Program-made: the position numbers and the translations under genes
Assembly: GCA_003427395.1 (NCBI GenBank)
Contig: BFEA01000167.1
Span: 1,382,652-1,444,299, forward strand
Length of the DNA stretch: 61,648 nucleotides
Source of the DNA: Chara braunii
Taxonomy: Eukaryota > Streptophyta > Charophyceae > Charales > Characeae
Reading direction: 5' to 3'
In this document: piece after piece, positions 46,513 through 56,018 of the stretch
How the letters are laid out: each line of letters begins with the position of its first letter
Numbering within the stretch: position 1 is the first letter of the stretch
Notes under the pieces: model-generated
Databases searched by the model: none
Told to the model about the DNA's origin: nothing
What the model saw: the letters and a program-made list of their open reading frames with translations, nothing else

Positions 46513-47497
46513 CTTATCTTCCCACGTCCTTGACTTCTCAGTACTCTATCCATTCCAGTTTTGCCACTTCAGCTCGTCGACATTGCGACTCTTTCTCGAC
46601 AGCATTTCGGACTTCTCATCATGGACGTCATCGACAGCTGCATGGACTTCGTCACGATCAACTCTGCCTACTTCAGACGTCGTCACTCTCTTACCACCTT
46701 ACCCTGTACAGTTTCCTGGTTGTGTCGCATGATGGTCTCCCTTCGTCGGGTTCCTCTGAGTTGGGCTCTCCTTTGGTATACGCATAGGCATTGGGACCGT
46801 AGCGTTGCCTTGGCTTCCCTGCTTACGGATCCAGCTCCGACTTCCCCCACCTTAGGAGTCATTTGCATGATTTCCTTGCCCATCACTTTTTCTACCCTCT
46901 GCCGACCTTCACGCCCTAGTTAGGCAGCCTCGCATGCTTCATCTAGGTGCGCTAGTATACCAGGATCCCTTGTTCCCTTGCATGGTCGACCCTCCATAGC
47001 GGTCACCCCTTTAGTCGAGCATTACCCGCCATGATGGTCTATCTGTTAGGGTCATTGGTTTTGTTCGCTCCCAGTTCCCTACCCTCATTGAGCCTGATGA
47101 CATATGTTCCCCTTGTCACTATGTGTGGATGCCCTTAGGAGTTATCGACCCCTAAGTTGCATTCGTCACCCTCAGAGACCATCCCACCCTTTGGTTTGCG
47201 ACACACTTCTCTTGTGACATATGGTTGTCTTGTTGTTGCTTTGTTGCTCTCAGATTGAGGCTACTGCCTCTGACATTTCTAGGATTTAGTTGTTCAACTT
47301 TTGTTGTTCTTAGGACTTATACACTAGTCAGCTATTTCCAGACTGAGGTCATTGCCTCCAACATTCCAGGATCTAGTTGTCATTACTTTCTGCTTTCCTA
47401 GGACATGTATGCTAGTTAGTTGTTTCTGCTTTCACTTAGGCTGTTAGCTGTGACAGTGCTGTTTTTTTTTTTGTGACATTTTCTATCCTAGGTTGCA
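46513..47497 (+). other. 3' non-coding region of element B
   Basis: Matches 36661-37702 of A, including the two 90-bp units (CAGATTGAGGCTACTGCC near 47251 and CAGACTGAGGTCATTGCC near 47339). It runs to GGTTGCATCG, where A enters its LTR directly; in B a 128-bp segment intervenes. Confidence 0.7.
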
Positions 47498-48075
47498 TCG
47501 CATGGACTCATCATGGAGCTTGCTCCGCATCCTAGACAACGCAAGTTTTCTTTTTCTTTGGTAGAGTTCCGCTTCTTGGCGGAAGCGTGCTTGTATCTCG
47601 GCGATCCATCACAGGCCGAGGATCGTGTAGCGAACCTCTGGTTGGCCTGTGAGACCAGCCCCTTGGCCTGTTCTCACAGGCCTGTGTTGTATTCGGGGCA
47701 GTCCAGTCCAGGTCGGTACCTCTGTCGGTACCAGCCAGTCCAGTCCAGTCCAGTCCAGTCTAGTCCCGTCAGTTCGCTGGGGTATACCCCAGCTGTTGTC
47801 TGTTTTCCGATTCATTCTACATTTGCACACTCTGGAGTACGTGCGTTGGAGTCTGGCGTGGGAGTTGCGCTGTGCCATCTCGCTCCCCCTTCTTCCTCCA
47901 TCTCCATCTCTATCCCAGGCGGAGCACCACACCTGGTGGGTTGTCACACATCGCGTGGACTCGGCATGGAGCTTGCTCCGCATCCTAGACTACTTGGGTT
48001 TTCTTTTTCTTTGGTAGAGTTCCGCTTGGCGGAAATGTGCTTGTATCTAGGCGATCCATCACAGGCGGAGGATCA
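47498..48075 (+). repeat. 450-bp tandem duplication at the 3' end of element B
   Basis: A 128-bp segment (GCATGGACTCATCATGGAGC to CGAGGATCG, 47498-47625) followed by an LTR (47626-47948) is repeated at 47949-48075 plus LTR 48076-48383, period 450 bases. The 128-bp segment is absent before the middle LTR. Copies differ by several bases and a short deletion (CTTCTTGG). Confidence 0.85.
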
Positions 48076-48383
48076 TGTAGCGGACCTCTGGTTGGCCTGT
48101 GAGACCAGCCCCTTGGCCTGTTCTCACATGCCTGTGTTGGATTCGGGGTAGTCCAGTCTAGGTTGGTACCTCTGTCGGTACCAGCCAGTCCAGTCGAGTT
48201 CATTCAGTCCGCTGGGGTATACCCAGCCAGAGTCTGTATTTGGGATCATGTTGCATTCCCACAGATTGAAGTACGTGCGTTGGAGTCTTGCGTGGGAGCT
48301 GCGCTGTGCCATCTTGCTCCACTCACATCCTTCATCTCCATCTCTATGCCAGGCGAAGTACCACACCTTGTGGGTCCGCCACA
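48076..48383 (+). repeat. Outermost 3' LTR of the array (308 bp)
   Basis: Starts TGTAGCGGAC, ends GTCCGCCACA, then TGCAG, the presumed target duplicate of GGCAG at 27960-27964. The sequence after it is LINE-1 ORF1. Confidence 0.9.
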
Positions 48384-48520
48384 TGCAGTGCAAAGACCGG
48401 ATGGAGAATTCTCTTACGATAACAATCATCGAAGAGATTCCATATTATGGATTTCTCGAGGTCTGAGAAATCTTCCAACTGGTAGATGCCCCCCACTCCA
48501 GATGCAGGTTCCCCTTCCAT
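48384..48520 (-). pseudogene. LINE-1 ORF1, N-terminal part
   Basis: From ATG at 48520: MEGEPASGVGGIYQLEDFSD, then EKSIIWNLFDDCYRKR, open to the array border at 48384. Joined at GCAG it runs on into CPFHKGDKNQ at 27964. The continuous frame across the insertion supports both the start and the order of events. Confidence 0.6.
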
Positions 48521-48589
48521 CGCTTGACGATAAAGATAATTAGTAAGGCAATTAGTAAGGCAGCAGGGATTAGTGATAGACTTTAGCGC

Positions 48590-49453
48590 CTAAAAACACT
48601 TGTGAATAATTTGCTTCCAAGCGAAATGTGCAAAACGACAGTGAATCTTCCAAATTGCTTGAGAAAACGACTCCATCAGCAATCTTGTCGGGAGAGCGCC
48701 CAGCGGGAGAGCACCTGCTCTTTGTTGGTTTCCCTTGGTAGTGCGATGCGTAATGTAATAGACACGACATCAGTCAAAATCCCCTTATCTCACTGCTGCC
48801 CGACCAGTCCTGACGGATGAACCTCTAGGATTCACTAATGGCAACATTCTCTACCGCGAGCCTTAAGATCTCTTTCTACGGATAAGTAATCTAGGCCTAG
48901 TCCTGACCACATCTCATTTTCTTTCCGGCTATGTACATCAGTTCTCCACTTTTGTGCAGATGCTCGACGTCACTAGTAGCTATTTCCTCTTGTCCAAAGT
49001 TGGGGCAGAATCCGCCCTGTGGGGACTCTCGCAGCGCTCCCTGTCGACGTTCGTTTGTCTTACCGACTATGCGTGCCAATTTACCAATGTCGTTGCAGTT
49101 TCCCGTAGTCGCTGATTGGAACACCCTCTCCTGTTCTCACCCAGTCACTCTCGCCTCAGATCTTGTAGACTATTCCAACCGCTCACTGATCATTATACAT
49201 GTGTGGTTAGTCTTCAAACAACGTCAAGTATCCAGGCAGCGGCCCGGATGAGTTTGCAGATAGATTGGCAAAGTAGATGTATGATGAAGAAAAGAGGTCG
49301 GTGGGGACACACAACACTTTCTCGCAGGCTAACAACCATAGCCCACGACCTAGCAGGGCAAGATTGGCGATGGGGATAGGACGTACAACAGCGCGTCGCC
49401 TCGGCGGCTTGGAAAGCGCTACCGCCACTACGGTGGGAACAATAAAAATTTGC

Positions 49454-49455
<2 letters not shown>
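48590..49455. other. Unclassified DNA between LINE-1 and LINE-3
   Basis: No domain or RNA gene recognised. It contains at 48623-48647 a 25-base sequence repeated in inverted orientation at 54279-54303. The open frames at 48931-49251 and 49116-49379 show no known motif. Confidence 0.5.
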
Positions 49456-49493
<38 letters not shown>

Positions 49494-49771
49494 AAAACCT
49501 TTTGTTATAGCAATTCAAACCGAGGCCGGGGACCTCACAATTCAACCCGGTGTAGTTCTGGCAGCATCAGCCAGTTTAGCTTATAAGCCAATAACTCTTC
49601 AACCAAGGAAGCCAGGAAATATCTAGAGACAGAAATGACCAAATCTAGACCGCTGTCCTGAAGACCCAGCTCCTAAAAAAGGGGGAAAAAAACAAAAAAA
49701 TGCCACAGGCCAATAAAACCACACAACTCAAAAAGGGAAGCAAAAGGAACTCTAAAAAAACTACTTACCCC
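49456..49771 (-). mobile_element. LINE-3, 3' UTR end and poly(A) tail (minus)
   Basis: On the plus strand 35 T residues (49456-49490) are followed by the complement of the LINE 3' tail: on the minus strand GGCTGATGCTGCCAGAACTA, then CGGGTTGAATTGTGAGG, TCCCCGGCCTC and the poly(A). The right end (CTACTTACCCC, 49761-49771) is where LINE-2 was inserted; the rest of LINE-3 continues at 53730. Confidence 0.85.
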
Positions 49772-49773
49772 CT

Positions 49774-50522
49774 GGGAACGTAGTATTTGGTGCGACCTTA
49801 AGCCAGCGGCAATCTCGAACCATTACCCAGTGTTACTCGATATCATAACCAGGGAAATGGTAGAGCGCCATCATCCGCCCTTCAGACTTAATATTAATCT
49901 ACTGAAAGACCCGAGAGTCATTGAATGGGTTAAAACCCATATGACCAACTGGTTAGAAGCAAAAGATTTGTTTATAGATCACTCTGAGTGGGCGGATACC
50001 GGGATAGCCATTGTAAGGGAGACGCTCATCACCTTTTCCCGGATGAAAGCTGCAGCAAAGAAGTGGAGGGAGTCGTCCCTGATAAAGAAAATCTCTAAAG
50101 CGGAAGAAGAAATGGGAAAAGACCCCTTTTCAGATTTCTATTGGTCCGCAATTCGTAGGGAGTCTCTGGCTCAGCTAGAGGCCCTGGAAGTTCATAAACA
50201 ACAAGAATGGATTGAGTTCCTTAATTTTAGAGGGATAGTTGGGTACGATAAAATGACTAAGTTAACATTTCGCTCCTTGTTGAATAGACAATCTAAGTCC
50301 TTGATTAGAGAATTAATGCACCCCTCGGACCCTGTTGCCGCTTTGGCTACGGACACTGTCCAGATGTGTTTTTATGCCTTAGAATATTTCAGAGACATCG
50401 TTACCACTTGCCGCCCCCTGGACCCACCGGACTGGGATATATCGCAGTCCACCCCTTTTTGGGGTTACAACTTGAGCATCATATCACAATCGACTGCGAC
50501 AGAACTAGATAAGCCTATGTAA
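49774..50522 (+). pseudogene. LINE-2 ORF2: end of endonuclease and linker
   Basis: The frame reads WERSIWCDLKPAAISNHYPV from 49774: the last endonuclease strand with the S-D-H-P type motif (here SNHYP). The linker to RT follows, Lys/Glu-rich, open to a TAA at 50520 after DKPM. The frame resumes after the stop without a shift (AKGKCPGLDGLP), so the break is one nonsense change. Confidence 0.8.
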
Positions 50523-50552
50523 GTATGCGAGATCTGGAATGCAGCTAAGGCC

Positions 50553-51774
50553 ATGGCCAAGGGCAAGTGCCCAGGGCTAGATGGCCTCCCAATTGAATTC
50601 TTCCTAGCTACATGGGAGGTGTTTGGGCCTTTTCTTTGTGACATTTACAATCAGGTCCTGGAGTCAGGTGAGTTTCCAGCGGGGTTTACTAAGGGAATGA
50701 TCTCTTTGATGTATAAAAAAGGGGACAAGAGACAAGTTCGCAACTGGAGACCCATTTCACTTTTAAATGTGACATACAATTTTTTTGCTAAAACCCTTTG
50801 CGCTGAGACTGACCAACTTACTTCCGGGTTTGGTAGGGTGGGAACAGGGTGCTTTCGTCAAGGGTCGTTCGATCTTTGAGAACATCATCTCCACTATTCA
50901 GGCATTGGAAGTAATAAGTAAGGAAAAGAGAGATGTCGCAGTCCTTCTCCTGGATATGGAGAAAGCCTACGACAGGGTGGGGTGGAGCTTTGTCCATACC
51001 ACACTCCTGAAGATGGGCTTTGGCCCGAGTTTTCGCAAGTGGGTTAAAGCCAGTTGCCAACAGGTGTCCTCAATGTTTATAGTAAACGGTAAACTCTCAG
51101 AGGAGTTTACACTCACTCGCTCGTTGAGGCAGGGGTGCCCATTAGTCCCACTGTTGTTCGTCCTTCAATTAGAGATCCTATTAGGTAATATTAGGAATAA
51201 TCCAGCCATAGTAGGCTTGAAGCTCGCCCCAGGGCTAGAATGGAAAGGGGGGGCGATAGCTGATGACCTCACTATTGCGTGTGATAACAACCCGGTAGTT
51301 TTGCAGGAATTAAAGACAGTTATAGACACCTATTGCGATTTATCCGAAGCTTCCATTAACTGGGATAAATCGGTTTTCTTCCTTCCTCCTACCCGGGTTT
51401 TGAATGCGGATTGGGGGCTGAAGCAAGTACCATCAAATGCATCTGATCGTTTTTTGGGTGTGCATGTCTCCTTGTTTGACTATTCTGAAACTCAAGATTC
51501 CATACTGGCGGATAAGGTGGTCTCCAGGATTGCAGCCTGGAAGAGGAACTTTAAGCTTTCACTGTTTGGACGGGCACTAGTCCTTACATCAGTGGCCTTC
51601 TCTCTACTTTGGTTTCCCTTGGCAGTACACCTGTTGGGAGAAGGTGAGTATGTTCGTATAAAGAGGGAGGCTGCTAGGTATTTATGGAAACCAGGGGCAG
51701 CACTGCAACAGAGCTTCATTTGGAAGTTGGGTTGGGAATCTTGGACCCAATCCATCAAAACCTTGCCTTGTTGA
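50553..51774 (+). pseudogene. LINE-2 ORF2 reverse transcriptase
   Basis: Blocks: AKGKCPGLDGLPIEFFLATW, KKGDKRQVRNWRPISLLN, a frameshift near 50800-50860, then GAFVKGRSIFENI, LLLDMEKAYDRVGW (first Asp), LRQGCPLVPLLFVLQLE, AIADDLTIACD (the catalytic box, Ile replacing the usual Phe/Tyr), INWDKSVFF and FLGVHVS. Full L1-type RT fingers, palm and thumb. Frame ends at 51774 (TLPC) and is shifted relative to the next part. Confidence 0.92.
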
Positions 51775-52010
51775 CCAAGTGGGTGATCGCAACAGCATTC
51801 GGCCCATGAGGCAAGCTTTGGGTAAAATTAGCCGAATACATTATGTCCAAAGAATGGGATTTAGCTAGGTCGTCGGATGTTTGGCTCTGTGTCTTTATCC
51901 CGTCCTATGCTGCTAAACGTCCTAAATATAGAATATGGAGAAAAATTCTATGTGCCTGGCATAGGCTGTTCCCACAGCCACTGAGACCACCACAGACAAG
52001 GGGGTAGGTC

Positions 52011-53321
52011 TTGAATCAAATCTTGTTTCAGAACCAGTGGATTAGACAGACGGACGACACGTGGTTCAAGGCAGACGGGAGTGCAGGTTCTTTTGGTAAG
52101 GCCTGGGTGGAAAAGGGAGTAATTCAGGTCAAGGATAGCTGGGATTTAGGTGCAAATTTCTGGCTGTTTGCCGCAGAACTGAGGAAAAAACTACCTCGGC
52201 TGCATAACGTAGAAATTAATCGGGAAAAGCTACTCAGTTCGATCCCGGGACATTGGAAGTTCCTCCTCCCTAGTACAGCGGAACGCGGTCAGGGCGCATG
52301 GCTGAAGAGTACAAATGACAGTCTCGAGTTCTGGAAAGTGGTGGGGCCCGAGCTCCCTCAGGGTATAAGGGTACAGGTTTGGAAAAGGCAACCGGGGGCA
52401 GGGTTGTTGCCAACACTGTTAAGAGAGGAGGATAAGGTGGTTGCCACGACAGCTGATTGCGTGGAAAGTCGGGTGTGGACGTCTGCAACTGGCAGACGAG
52501 AGGTGGCCTCGGTTTGGATAGACGATGCATCTAACATCCAGATAGAACCTCTGTTATACGGATGGGAGGGGTTTTCAGAGTCCAACACCCAGGTTCCAGT
52601 GGCGGCATACAAGCCCAAGATAGGTGTCCAAATGCTAAGGGCTAGGGTCAAAAAGCAACCAGTGGTAGTAGCGGCGGAGAAACTCGCCAAGGAACCCGGT
52701 TTTAGCCTGGGCAACGTGGAGTTGTTCGCCATATGGAGGGTGCTCAAGGCCATGGTTTCACAGAAACAGGCAAGTCTTATCTGGCTACAGATGCTATTAG
52801 TGACTCCTGCGGCTTCGTGGCTAGCCTCTAAGGGTATGGATATTAGCTCCCAATGTTTACGGTGCAATTGGGGGTGGGAGACAGCTTCACATGTGTGGCT
52901 ATACTTCCCATATTCGCTTCAACTGTTGGAATGGTGGAAAGAGAGATGGAAGACCGTCTCTGACGGTAGCTTCCAATGGACTCAGGAGTGGATGCTACAT
53001 GGTTTGACAAAGGAGAAGGCGGAGTTTTCCGGCGGGTGGGCGTACATAGCCCTATCTTGCAGAGGGGCACTAATGGAAGCCATTTGGCAGGCCCGTAATA
53101 AAGCGACGTTTAAGCAGGAAACAACCTCGTTCCACAGTTTGAGGTCAAGGGTGAAGACCTTGATCTCACAAACAATCCGAGTGGATTGGCATAAGGTGGG
53201 CCGTCAGCCTGGCAAAGGCCACTACTGGTTTTCACAGACATGGAGCAGAAAACGAGCCTGGGCTACAGTTACAGCAGAGGGAAACTTATGCCTGTCGGAT
53301 TGGCTCCACCCGGGCCTGTAA
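52011..53321 (+). pseudogene. LINE-2 ORF2 C-terminal part with zf-RVT
   Basis: A 436-codon frame. GSFGKAWVEKGVIQVKDSWD near residues 25-44; the zinc-binding region SSQCLRCNWGWETASHVWLYFPYS near residues 281-304 keeps C-x2-C and His but has Phe for the last Cys; RGALMEAIWQARNK near 352-365; HYWFSQTWSRKRAW near 405-418; ends CLSDWLHPGL and TAA. The zf-RVT domain marks plant-type LINEs. The initial Met is internal. The region 51775-52010 is frameshifted. Confidence 0.88.
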
Positions 53322-53725
53322 GCGAGGGTCGTTGGTCTAGACCCTAGGTTTGGGCCTGCTACTGCTCATGGGCCGTTATAGGAGGTCGTATTTAGACCCA
53401 GAAATATTCATAGGGGACTTTTTGTTTCTTTTCAAATGGTGTTCGGTCTCTAAGGTCTTGTGTAGGGCTATGGTTTTCTTTCAACTTTTCCTTCCCAGCT
53501 AGGTTAGTCTTGCTTTAGGTTGCCCATGTTAGGGCATTCATCATAGGAAGGTAGGTAGAGTAGGAGTATTAGTTTGTCCTTAGAAGAAGGGATGTGGATG
53601 AGGACAGGATTCATAAGCTAAACCGGCTGATGCTGCCGGGATAACTCCGGGTTAAATTGTGAGGTCCCCGGCCTCAGGTTATGCTTTGATTGGTAATAAA
53701 ATTACAAGGTTAGAAAAAAAAAAAA
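53322..53725 (+). other. LINE-2 3' UTR and poly(A)
   Basis: About 400 bases after the stop. The last 90 carry GGCTGATGCTGCCGGGATAA, CTCCGGGTTAAATTGTGAGG and TCCCCGGCCTC, followed by AATAAAA and 12 A. The same tail is in LINE-3 and, more diverged, in LINE-4. Confidence 0.85.
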
Positions 53726-53729
53726 AGAA

Positions 53730-54120
53730 GCTACTTGCTCCTATATCTATTTGACCGCTGGGCCAAACCTACTCTCCTACCTACCTCTCTCTCGACCCCA
53801 TAAACAAACCTCAAACTGCCTAACTGCGGCGGAGTTTTCCAACCCGGATTCTCAGTCCTAAACTCTCCATACCCAGGACCATTGCGGGGCGTACCACCTA
53901 CTTACCTGCTGCAGCAAAACCAGCCGGGAACTAGAACAGAATGAGGCTTTCTCTACTTTTCGAAAAACCACTGATCTAATTCCAGTTTACCTGCTGTCGT
54001 TATCTTGGCCAATCTGTTCCCAATACACCACGTGCGGTCGAACCACTTTTTCCCTGCCTCACTTTTTGCACAACTTTTCCTTCTCCAGTCAGCTTGAATG
54101 GCACGCCGCAGGTGAGTGCG
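53730..54120 (-). pseudogene. LINE-3 ORF2 C-terminus and start of 3' UTR
   Basis: Frame ending at 53953: AIQADWRRKSCAKSEAGKKW, FDRTWCIGNRLAKI and TTAGKLELDQW, aligning with LINE-2 IRVDWHKVGR, FSQTWSRKRAW, TAEGNLCLSDW. The 3' UTR begins at 53952 and reaches 53730, where LINE-2 interrupts; it continues at 49771. The 5' end is truncated near 54120-54170. Confidence 0.75.
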
Positions 54121-54309
54121 AAAGGAGAAGCGAAAATTTTGCGAAGGCACTGTGCGCGGTAAAATTCGAATAACGGCGCAGCGCTCCAGTGGCCGCCGTC
54201 GCGTCCGGCTCCAGTACTCCCGACACATGCACAAAAGACAAAAAGCATGGCGGTGTATCCTTCCATCTTCTAGCGGACGATTCACTGTCGTTTTGCACAT
54301 TTCTAGAGT

Positions 54310-54410
54310 AGTGGAGCGACGCCCTTTTTCTCCAGTCGTTCCCTCCGCGCGAGTTCGCCAGAAGTTCGACGCCCTTTTTCTCCAGTCGTTCCCCGTTCGC
54401 CAGAAGTTCT
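54310..54410. repeat. Short tandem repeat, two copies of 50 bp
   Basis: CGACGCCCTTTTTCTCCAGT at 54317 and again at 54367, with CGCCAGAAGTTC after each. No coding role evident. Confidence 0.8.
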
Positions 54411-54469
54411 CTAGGGTCTCGCCACACCACTCTTCGCGTTCACCTATTTAGGGGTGGCAGCCTGGTTAT

Positions 54470-54846
54470 TTGTTATCTCTCGCGCTCCTTCGCGCGGCGA
54501 TATTGACGTTCCACGCGGACGGGGCATCGGCGAGGCAACCCCGCCGAGGCATTTGTGCTGCTCGGGACGTGCCGTCAGTCGTGGGTAGGAGCATGGGGCG
54601 GTTGATGGATGGACAGATCCTCTCCTCTCTGGAATCGTGCGGGAAATCTGTACCACCAGTACGTTTGGTGCGGATGTGGTCGATCTGGTTCCACGTGAAC
54701 CTAGGGAAGTTGGTATGCCTTAGGAAGAAAGGGGACAGTTCTCTGCCTGCCGTCAGCCGCGACAGTGATATTGATTGTAGGTCCACCTGCGCGACGGGTG
54801 TACAGATTCCTACGTTCTTCAAGATAGAAAGCTTAGAGAGAAAATG
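54470..54846 (+). other. Open segment, possible exon, unrecognised
   Basis: Open on the plus strand for about 126 codons before it enters CT/GA microsatellite, including VRLVRMWSIWFHVNLGKLVC. The minus strand is also open across it. A GTATGC after AAATG at 54844-54851 could be a splice donor. I recognise no domain; the codes on both strands make coding doubtful. Confidence 0.2.
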
Positions 54847-54919
54847 GTATGCGCAACTCGATCTCACACTCTTTTTGTCTCTGTGCAGTGTACTACATTT
54901 CCTCCACCGTGCTCTCCCG

Positions 54920-55078
54920 CTCTCTCTCTCTCTCTCTCTTTCGCTCTCTCTCTTTCTCCCGGAGTATGGAACTTACAGCTCACGGTGCCCTCTCCTGTGT
55001 CTTCAGGTGGCCATGTCGCCATGTGCTCGTTCTCTCTCTCTCTCTCTCACGCGCGCGCACTCACACACACACACACAG

Positions 55079-55166
<88 letters not shown>

Positions 55167-55250
55167 GCAATAACAGACAACACGTGCGAGGCTTTACTTT
55201 CGCAGTGTTACTTTCGCAGTATACACGTCCTGTCCATGGCATGCGACACC
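54920..55250. repeat. CT, CA and GA microsatellites with a dispersed flank
   Basis: (CT)n patches from 54920, (CA)n at 55058-55083 and (GA)n at 55084-55163 (about 80 bp). It is followed by a flank (AACACGTGCGAGGCTTTACT ... CCTGTCCATGGCATGCGA, to 55247) found again after the GA tract at 58155-58219. Open frames through the tract are products of its composition. Confidence 0.9.
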
Positions 55251-56018
55251 GTTTTCGATTTGTCACCAATGAGAACTCGCCTTTCCAATTAGAAAGGTAA
55301 TCATTGCTTGGGGTGTATTCTGCCATCGCTATCTCTCCAGGATGAGGATAATTAGGGTGAAACGTCCTTGGTGACGGTAAGGAGAGGGTGTGTCTTCGTT
55401 ACATAACCTAACAGGTAGGTTAACGAAGAAAGTGGCCCATCAAAGACGGCGGATGAGGGAGCGAACGGACGAAAAGGAGGTCGCATCGTCGCTGTGTTGT
55501 CCGGCCTTTACAAGAACTAAGGGAGCGACGGGGACGTGGAGGCGAAGAGACGAAGAAGAAGGGTAGTTAAGACATGCCGAACTCGGTGATTGATTATTAA
55601 ATTAGGAGTGGCATGCAGCCATGTTCTTTCATCACGTTGGTTACAGCCCGGACTAGACGAGGGGCTATCGTCGTCCCTCACTAGAACACAACGCACCCTC
55701 ACCATGACCGTATCCGACTATATATATGAAGTCTATACATTCATAATCTCGCTGCGCGGTAGGGAGGAGGAGAGGCGAGGAGGAGGTGGGTTCGAGAAAG
55801 TTCATTCATCAGCTTGTCAGCTTGGTTTTATCTTCCGTGGGTGGGGTAATTAAGATATCAATTTAGAGTGATCAATATGCTTGAATGCCTACAAGTCTCT
55901 CGCTCGTTCTCTCTCCCTCTAGACCCCCTTTTCTTTTCTTCCTCCCTCTCTCTCTCGCTCTCTCTCGATCCCTTCTTCCCCACCATTCTTCTGCCTTGCT
56001 GCTTCTTTTGATTCCAAT
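55251..56018. other. Unclassified DNA
   Basis: No gene recognised. 55900-55985 is CT-rich. Confidence 0.5.

Larger units (their letters stand above)
27965..48383 (+). mobile_element. Family T tandem array: two gypsy elements sharing an LTR
   Basis: Order: LTR 27965-28267, leader, gag-pol A (30387-36660), 3' region, LTR 37703-38011, leader, gag-pol B (40172-46512), 3' region, LTR 47626-47948, 128-bp spacer, LTR 48076-48383. All parts point the same way. The outer ends are flanked by GGCAG (27960-27964) and TGCAG (48384-48388), and LINE-1 ORF1 reads through when the array is removed. A and B differ visibly (roughly 10-15 percent by eye) and both are full of stops. Both belong to the chromodomain-bearing Ty3/gypsy (chromovirus) type. 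Confidence 0.85.
19100..48520 (-). mobile_element. LINE-1, old L1-type element split into three pieces
   Basis: A minus-strand LINE whose parts occur in order once two younger insertions are skipped: ORF1 start 48520-48384, ORF1 middle 27964-27478, ORF1 end 25098-23746, ORF2 endonuclease 23489-22714, RT about 22400-20540 and C-terminal zinc finger to about 19300. Removing the 20.4-kb array (27965-48383) and the 2.4-kb piece (25099-27477) leaves about 6.6 kb, a normal LINE length. Multiple stops and frameshifts make it the oldest LINE here. The 3' tail and poly(A) are not recognisable; the 5' UTR may extend beyond 48520. Confidence 0.8.
49772..53725 (+). mobile_element. LINE-2, 5'-truncated, inserted in LINE-3
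   Basis: Starts within the endonuclease C-terminus and ends with the conserved 3' tail and poly(A) (53714-53725). Imperfect 11-bp flanking duplicates CTACTTACCCC (49761-49771) and CTACTTGCTCC (53730-53740). Only one premature stop and two frameshifts interrupt 3.5 kb of coding DNA, so it is the youngest LINE here. Confidence 0.85.

Noticed and set aside
49456-53725. LINE with 5' inversion by twin priming
   Set aside because: The inverted part is a 3' UTR with its own poly(A), not an upstream LINE segment; two nested insertions explain it better.
54844-55300. Long open frames through the CT/GA tract
   Set aside because: They encode only Leu-Ser, Arg-Glu or similar dipeptide runs; all frames are open because of composition.
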